From HyVt-560 sp964577195 (GTDB lineage Bacteria; Pseudomonadota; Gammaproteobacteria; UWMA-0217), in NCBI GenBank assembly GCA_964577195.1, contig CAZNYF010000098.1, forward strand, positions 1 through 10,784: a stretch of 10,784 nucleotides of DNA, written 5' to 3'. A program made the translations under genes and the position numbers. The notes beneath the pieces were generated by a model, which made no database searches, was not told where the DNA came from, and was given only the letters and a program-made list of their open reading frames with translations. Shown piece by piece: positions 6,876-10,784 of this stretch. Position 1 is the stretch's first letter. Each line of letters opens with the position of its first letter.

Positions 6876-6880
6876 CTCAA

Positions 6881-9307
6881 ATGAAAGAAAATCTGGTTTT
6901 GATCGGCAATGGCATGGCTGGTGTTCGCACGCTCGAAGAGGTGCTAAAACTCGATTCTGACAAATACAACATCACGGTATTTGGTGAAGAGCCCTATGGT
7001 AATTACAACCGCATTATGTTGTCGCCGGTACTGGCAAATGAGAAAACCATCGATGAGATTATGCTCAACGATGAGCAGTGGTATACCGACAACGGCATCA
7101 AACTGGAAAAAGGTAAAAAAGTTGTCGAAATACGTCGGGGTAGAAAACAGGTCGTTGCCGAGGACGGTACCGAAGCTGACTATGATCGACTGATTATTGC
7201 CACCGGATCTTTGCCATTTATGCTGCCGATTCCTGGCGCGGATAAATATGGCGTGATCGGCTTTCGCGATATCAAAGACGTTGACAGCATGATCGAGACC
7301 GCTGAGCAATATAAAAAGGCGGTTGTCATTGGCGGTGGTCTGCTGGGACTCGAGGCAGCAAACGGTCTGATGAAACAGGGCATGGACGTCACCGTAGTGC
7401 ATTTAATGAGCACCTTGATGGAGCGCCAGCTGGATGAGCCTGCGGCAAAAATGTTGCGTGACTCACTGGAAGAAAAAGGCATGAAATTTCTCATGGATCA
7501 TGCCACTAAAGAAATCCTCGGCGGCGAGCGCGTCACCGGACTACTGTTTAGCGATGACACAAAAATAGAAGCAGATCTGGTGGTGATGGCTGCTGGAATC
7601 AAACCCAATATTGAGCTTGCACAAGCTTCTGGCTTGCATTGCGAGCGCGGCATTGTCGTTAGCGACACAATGCAAACATTTGACCCTAACATTTACGCGA
7701 TTGGAGAATGTGTTCAGCATCGCGGCACAGTGTACGGGCTGGTTGCGCCATTATTCGAACAAGCCAAAGTGGCTGCGAATCATCTGGTTGAGCTGGGTTA
7801 CTCACGCTACGAAGGCACAGTGACCTCAACCATGCTCAAAGTGACTGGCATCGACTTGTTCTCCGCTGGCAACTTTCACGGCGATGACGATACCGACGAA
7901 TTACTATTTCACGATGTCGCTAATGGCACTTACAAAAAGCTGATTTTAAGAGACAATGTCATTCAAGGTGCGGTCTTATATGGCGATACCATTGACGGCA
8001 CCTGGTATTTCCAGATGATGAAAGATGGCACCAGTATTGCCGATTTTCGTAACACGGTATTATTTGGTCAAGCCCATCTGGGTGATGCCGGGCATGGTGA
8101 TGAAACCCGTGTGGCTGCGATGGCTGATTCTTCCGAAATTTGCGGCTGTAACGGCATCAATAAAGGTGAAATCATTCAGGCCATCTCTGCTAAAAAGCTT
8201 TTCACGCTCGAAGATGTGCGTTCTCACACCAAAGCATCCTCCTCCTGCGGCTCTTGTACCGGCTTGGTAGAATCGCTTCTGGCACACACCCTCGGCGGCG
8301 ATTATTCGGAAGCGCCCAGCAAGAAACCGATGTGTGGATGTACCGAATTCACCCACGATGAAGTCCGTGCCGCTCTGCGTGAAAATAGTTGGAAAACCCA
8401 GCAGGAAATTCGCCAGGAGCTGGATTGGAAAACCCCTGACGGTTGTCAGGCTTGCAGAACATCACTGAATTACTATCTGCTTTGCGAATTTCCCAACCAC
8501 AACGATCCACAATCACGCTTTATTAACGAACGTGCTCACGGCAATATTCAAAAGGATGGCTCTTATTCTGTTGTCCCCAGAATGTTTGGCGGTATGTGTA
8601 CGCCGGATCAGTTGCGCTCGATAGCGGACATTGCCGATAAATTTGAAGTCGCAGAAATGAAAGTCACCGGCGGCCAGCGAATTGACATGTTCGGCATTCA
8701 AAAAGAAAAGCTCCCGGAAATGTGGGCGGATCTCTCCAACGCCGGATTTGTTTCAGGACATGCTTACGGCAAGGCGATGCGTACCTGTAAAACCTGTGTG
8801 GGTGATAGCTGGTGCAGAATGGGTACACAGGATTCAACCGGGCTGGGCGTGAAACTCGAAGAACTTACCTGGGGCTCGTGGATGCCGCATAAATATAAAC
8901 TGGCAGTTTCCGGTTGCCCCCGCAATTGCGCAGAAGCGACCATTAAAGACTTTGGCGTGGTTTGCGTGGACTCCGGTTACGAAATCCACATTGGCGGCAA
9001 CGGTGGCATTAAAGTGCGTGTTACCGACTTTCTCACCAAAGTAGAAACCGAGGAAGAGGTGCTGGAATGGTGCGGTGCATTCTCCCAACTTTATCGGGAA
9101 GACGCTCATTATCTTGAGCGCACCGCCCCCTGGGTTGAGCGCATCGGTTTACAAAAGGTAAAAGATCAGCTCGAAACAACAGAGCAACGTAAAGTACTGT
9201 ATGAGCGATTTATTGCCTCGCAAAAGCCTGCCCAGATTGATCCATGGAAAGAATACGCAGACGGTAAATCAGATCACAGCTTTGAGACGATTAAAATCAC
9301 TGCTTAA
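6881..9307 (+). CDS. nirB: Assimilatory nitrite reductase large subunit NirB
   Basis: Cytoplasmic subunit of 808 residues that passes electrons from NAD(P)H to reduce nitrite to ammonium. Residues 1-400 form the FAD/NAD-binding module, with G-N-G-M-A-G at 9-14 and G-G-G-L-L-G-L-E at 151-158. Next come two BFD-like [2Fe-2S] modules: Cys421, 423, 456, 459 and Cys485, 487, 522, 525. Residues about 560-630 are the nitrite/sulfite reductase ferredoxin-like half domain. The last part binds siroheme and a 4Fe-4S cluster through Cys639 and Cys645 (T-C-V-G-D-S-W-C) and Cys679 and Cys683 (G-C-P-R-N-C). The length is slightly under E. coli NirB (about 847), with all cofactor motifs intact. It follows a sigma-54 promoter and precedes nirD, with a triple repeat between them. 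Confidence 0.97.
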   Translation: MKENLVLIGNGMAGVRTLEEVLKLDSDKYNITVFGEEPYGNYNRIMLSPVLANEKTIDEIMLNDEQWYTDNGIKLEKGKKVVEIRRGRKQVVAEDGTEADYDRLIIATGSLPFMLPIPGADKYGVIGFRDIKDVDSMIETAEQYKKAVVIGGGLLGLEAANGLMKQGMDVTVVHLMSTLMERQLDEPAAKMLRDSLEEKGMKFLMDHATKEILGGERVTGLLFSDDTKIEADLVVMAAGIKPNIELAQASGLHCERGIVVSDTMQTFDPNIYAIGECVQHRGTVYGLVAPLFEQAKVAANHLVELGYSRYEGTVTSTMLKVTGIDLFSAGNFHGDDDTDELLFHDVANGTYKKLILRDNVIQGAVLYGDTIDGTWYFQMMKDGTSIADFRNTVLFGQAHLGDAGHGDETRVAAMADSSEICGCNGINKGEIIQAISAKKLFTLEDVRSHTKASSSCGSCTGLVESLLAHTLGGDYSEAPSKKPMCGCTEFTHDEVRAALRENSWKTQQEIRQELDWKTPDGCQACRTSLNYYLLCEFPNHNDPQSRFINERAHGNIQKDGSYSVVPRMFGGMCTPDQLRSIADIADKFEVAEMKVTGGQRIDMFGIQKEKLPEMWADLSNAGFVSGHAYGKAMRTCKTCVGDSWCRMGTQDSTGLGVKLEELTWGSWMPHKYKLAVSGCPRNCAEATIKDFGVVCVDSGYEIHIGGNGGIKVRVTDFLTKVETEEEVLEWCGAFSQLYREDAHYLERTAPWVERIGLQKVKDQLETTEQRKVLYERFIASQKPAQIDPWKEYADGKSDHSFETIKITA

Positions 9308-9337
9308 TTTTAAACTAGACGTAAGGTTGGTGGTGCG

Positions 9338-9490
9338 CGACCTCCACGGATGGAGAAAGTGCTGGGAGCGACTGGATCGCGAGCAGTACGACCTCCACGG
9401 ATGGAGAAAGTGCTGGGAGCGACTGGATCGCGAGCAGTACGACCTCCACGGATGGAGAAAGTGCTGGGAGCGACTGGATCGCGAGCAGTA
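9338..9490. repeat. Three perfect tandem copies of a 51-base repeat between nirB and nirD
   Basis: Copies run 9338-9388, 9389-9439 and 9440-9490 and are identical at every base. The unit begins CGACCTCCACGGATGGAGAA and ends GATCGCGAGCAGTA, and is richer in G+C (31 of 51) than its surroundings. Each unit can form two small hairpins: CTCCA/TGGAG around the loop CGGA, and GCGA/TCGC around CTGGA, the latter extendable by TGCT/AGCA. GGTTGG just before the array (9325-9330) could pair with CCAACC just after it (9495-9500). Because 51 is a multiple of three and the unit has frames without stops, open frames run through the array on both strands; I regard them as by-products. In the transcript the array would lie between the nirB stop and the nirD start, where it could affect mRNA stability or the NirB:NirD ratio (inference). 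Confidence 0.97.
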
Positions 9491-9521
9491 AGCCCCAACC
9501 CGCAAAAGAGAATAATGACTT

Positions 9522-9836
9522 ATGAATGACTGGCTGGAAATAACGACACTCGATCAAATACCCGTTTTGGGCTCTCGAATTATTGAAACGGATACAATGA
9601 ATATTGCTATTTTTCGTGGTAGCGACGATTCAATATATGCCATTAAAGATTCCTGCCCACACAAAAACGGCCCTTTATCTCAGGGAATGATGCACGGGCA
9701 TTCAGTGACTTGTCCGCTGCACAACTGGAAAATAGATTTACGCTCCGGCGAAGCGATGGGGCCAGATGAAGGCTGTACCAACGTTTACGAAACCAAAGTC
9801 GAAGGTGAAATGGTTTATTTACGGCGACCTGAATAA
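9522..9836 (+). CDS. nirD: Nitrite reductase small subunit NirD (Rieske type)
   Basis: A 104-residue partner of NirB in the cytoplasmic nitrite reductase. It is a single Rieske-like domain that keeps the cluster ligands: Cys45 and His47 (C-P-H-K-N-G-P-L) and Cys64 and His67 (C-P-L-H-N-W). This is the variant expected to carry a [2Fe-2S] cluster, unlike the E. coli form, which lacks these ligands. The ATG at 9522 is the first in frame and gives the family length; the purine-rich stretch upstream is a weak ribosome-binding site. It starts 214 bases after nirB, an unusually long gap filled by the triple repeat. The nitrate reductase gene follows after 52 bases. Confidence 0.95.
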   Translation: MNDWLEITTLDQIPVLGSRIIETDTMNIAIFRGSDDSIYAIKDSCPHKNGPLSQGMMHGHSVTCPLHNWKIDLRSGEAMGPDEGCTNVYETKVEGEMVYLRRPE

Positions 9837-9888
9837 AGGATGTTTGCACACTTACTAAACACAACTTACTAATCCAACAGGAAATCCA

Positions 9889-10784
9889 ATGCTCTTCGGA
9901 AGAGGCCAAAAAAACCCGATTAAAATAGCTGACAAAGGCGTAAAAGAATGGAAATACGCAACTTGTGGCTATTGCTCGACCGGGTGCTCTATGGAGGTTG
10001 GAATAAATGAAAGCGGCAAAGCTGTTGCCTCTCGTGGCGTTGGCGGTGCTGATGTTAATCGTGGCAAGTTATGTCTGAAAGGCATCTTCGAACATGAGCT
10101 TTTTGATTCCGACGGACGCGGGTCAGAACCTTTAATTCGCCAACAACTTCACGATGAATTTAAACCCACCACCTGGGATACTGCGCTCGATAAAGTCCAC
10201 GATGAAATTGTCCGAATTCAGGAAAAATACGGCCGTGACTCAGTCGCCATTATTTCTACCGGACAGATGCTGACCGAAGAATTTTACACCCTGGGAAAAC
10301 TAACCCGCGGCCTGATTGGCACCAATAATTATGATGGTAATACCACCTTGTGCATGGCTTCTGCCGTATCGGGTTATAAACGCTCTTTTGGCTCGGACGG
10401 CCCACCAGGGTGTTACGAGGATTTTGAACATACCGACTGTCTGATTGCCTGGGGTTCCAATTTACCGGAACAACATCCGATCATTTACTGGCGCATGAAA
10501 GAAGCCCAGGAAAAACGCGGCTTTCCTTTAATTGTGGTTGACCCTCGCGTCACCATGTTGGCACAAAATGCAGATATTCATCTGACCATCACGCCCGGTA
10601 CTGATGTTGTGCTGCAAAATGCCTTAATGCATGTGATCTTAAAAGAAGGTCTGGAAGATCAACGTTACATCGATGCCAATACCAACGGCATTGATGAATT
10701 AAAAGCCGAAGTTGAAAATTATGATCCAACCACCGCTGCAAAAATATGCGGTATTGATGAAGACACCATTCGTAGCGTTGCCCG
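9889..10784 (+). CDS. nasC: Assimilatory nitrate reductase catalytic subunit, 3' end outside window
   Basis: The first 298 codons of a molybdopterin oxidoreductase that reduces nitrate to nitrite. Cys26, Cys29, Cys33 and Cys62 (C-G-Y-C-S-T-G-C, then L-C-L-K-G) bind the N-terminal 4Fe-4S cluster, with the conserved Lys64 nearby. Cys155 in T-L-C-M-A-S-A-V is the expected molybdenum ligand, as in Nas and Nap enzymes. The region from 157 to 180, with S-G-Y-K-R-S-F-G and P-P-G-C-Y-E-D-F, is characteristic of assimilatory nitrate reductases. No Tat signal precedes the cluster, so the enzyme is cytoplasmic. A good AGGAAA ribosome-binding site precedes ATG 9889. Co-transcription with nirBD is likely. 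Whether a C-terminal electron-transfer domain or a separate reductase partner follows cannot be seen. The symbol follows Pseudomonas, Paracoccus and Bacillus; Klebsiella uses nasA. Confidence 0.93.
   Translation, partial: MLFGRGQKNPIKIADKGVKEWKYATCGYCSTGCSMEVGINESGKAVASRGVGGADVNRGKLCLKGIFEHELFDSDGRGSEPLIRQQLHDEFKPTTWDTALDKVHDEIVRIQEKYGRDSVAIISTGQMLTEEFYTLGKLTRGLIGTNNYDGNTTLCMASAVSGYKRSFGSDGPPGCYEDFEHTDCLIAWGSNLPEQHPIIYWRMKEAQEKRGFPLIVVDPRVTMLAQNADIHLTITPGTDVVLQNALMHVILKEGLEDQRYIDANTNGIDELKAEVENYDPTTAAKICGIDEDTIRSVA

Larger units (their letters stand above)
6304..6880. other. Divergent intergenic control region of the nitrate assimilation genes
   Basis: This 577-base stretch separates the leftward transporter from the rightward nirB. 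It holds a sigma-54 promoter for each direction, two NtrC-like sites near the transporter promoter, and a MITE-like element close to the nirB promoter, each listed separately. The segment 6460-6601 shows no recognisable gene or RNA. It includes the second part of a 28-codon frame (6442-6528) that I do not consider a supported gene. The predicted nirB leader (about 48 bases) is too short to hold the two-hairpin leader used by NasR- or NasT-type antitermination, and I see no such structure. Confidence 0.8.

Noticed and set aside
6645..6880. Small open frames on both strands over the MITE and nirB promoter (6645-6857 plus, 6698-6880 minus)
   Set aside because: They run through the inverted repeat and the sigma-54 promoter, lack ribosome-binding sites and resemble no protein.
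9201..9557. Open reading frames on both strands through the 51-base repeats, encoding a repeated 17-residue peptide
   Set aside because: The unit length is a multiple of three and lacks stops in several frames, so open frames arise automatically. The plus-strand frame begins inside nirB, no start has a ribosome-binding site, and several competing frames are equally open.

Overview
The window looks like chromosomal DNA of a gammaproteobacterium. The grounds are the order dapF - DUF484 gene - xerC, which is typical of that class, and a nitrate-assimilation cluster laid out as in Pseudomonas (transporter, PP2C-phosphatase/Ser-Thr-kinase, nirB, nirD, assimilatory nitrate reductase). Moderate base composition and the protein sequences would fit a Pseudomonas-like or marine relative, but I cannot name a genus.

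Left part, positions 1-3064, all on the minus strand. Reading in the direction of transcription: dapF (diaminopimelate epimerase), a DUF484 protein whose start overlaps the dapF stop, the tyrosine recombinase xerC, and a lipoprotein of the metallo-beta-lactamase fold that runs off the left edge.

Middle, positions 3103-6303, also minus strand. A nitrate/nitrite transporter of the NarK/NasA family is followed after about 20 bases by a protein carrying a PP2C phosphatase, a Ser/Thr kinase and a C-terminal membrane anchor. Only 38 bases, with no convincing terminator, separate this pair from dapF.

The divergent control region lies at 6304-6880. It holds two sigma-54 (RpoN) -24/-12 promoters facing away from each other, one for the transporter and one for nirB. 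Near the transporter promoter are one good and one weaker NtrC-like dyad spaced 31 bases apart. A 159-base MITE-like element with inverted ends and flanking TTAA lies between these sites and the nirB promoter.

Right part, positions 6881-10784, plus strand. It contains nirB (siroheme nitrite reductase large subunit), three perfect copies of a 51-base repeat, nirD (Rieske-type small subunit) and the first 298 codons of a molybdopterin nitrate reductase.

Together the transporter brings in nitrate, the molybdoenzyme reduces it to nitrite, and NirBD reduces nitrite to ammonium. The promoters suggest the whole set is switched on by nitrogen limitation through RpoN and an NtrC-type activator. The most notable features are the MITE inserted between the presumed enhancer and the nirB promoter, the triplicated repeat inside the nirB-nirD transcript, and the membrane-anchored phosphatase/kinase paired with the transporter.
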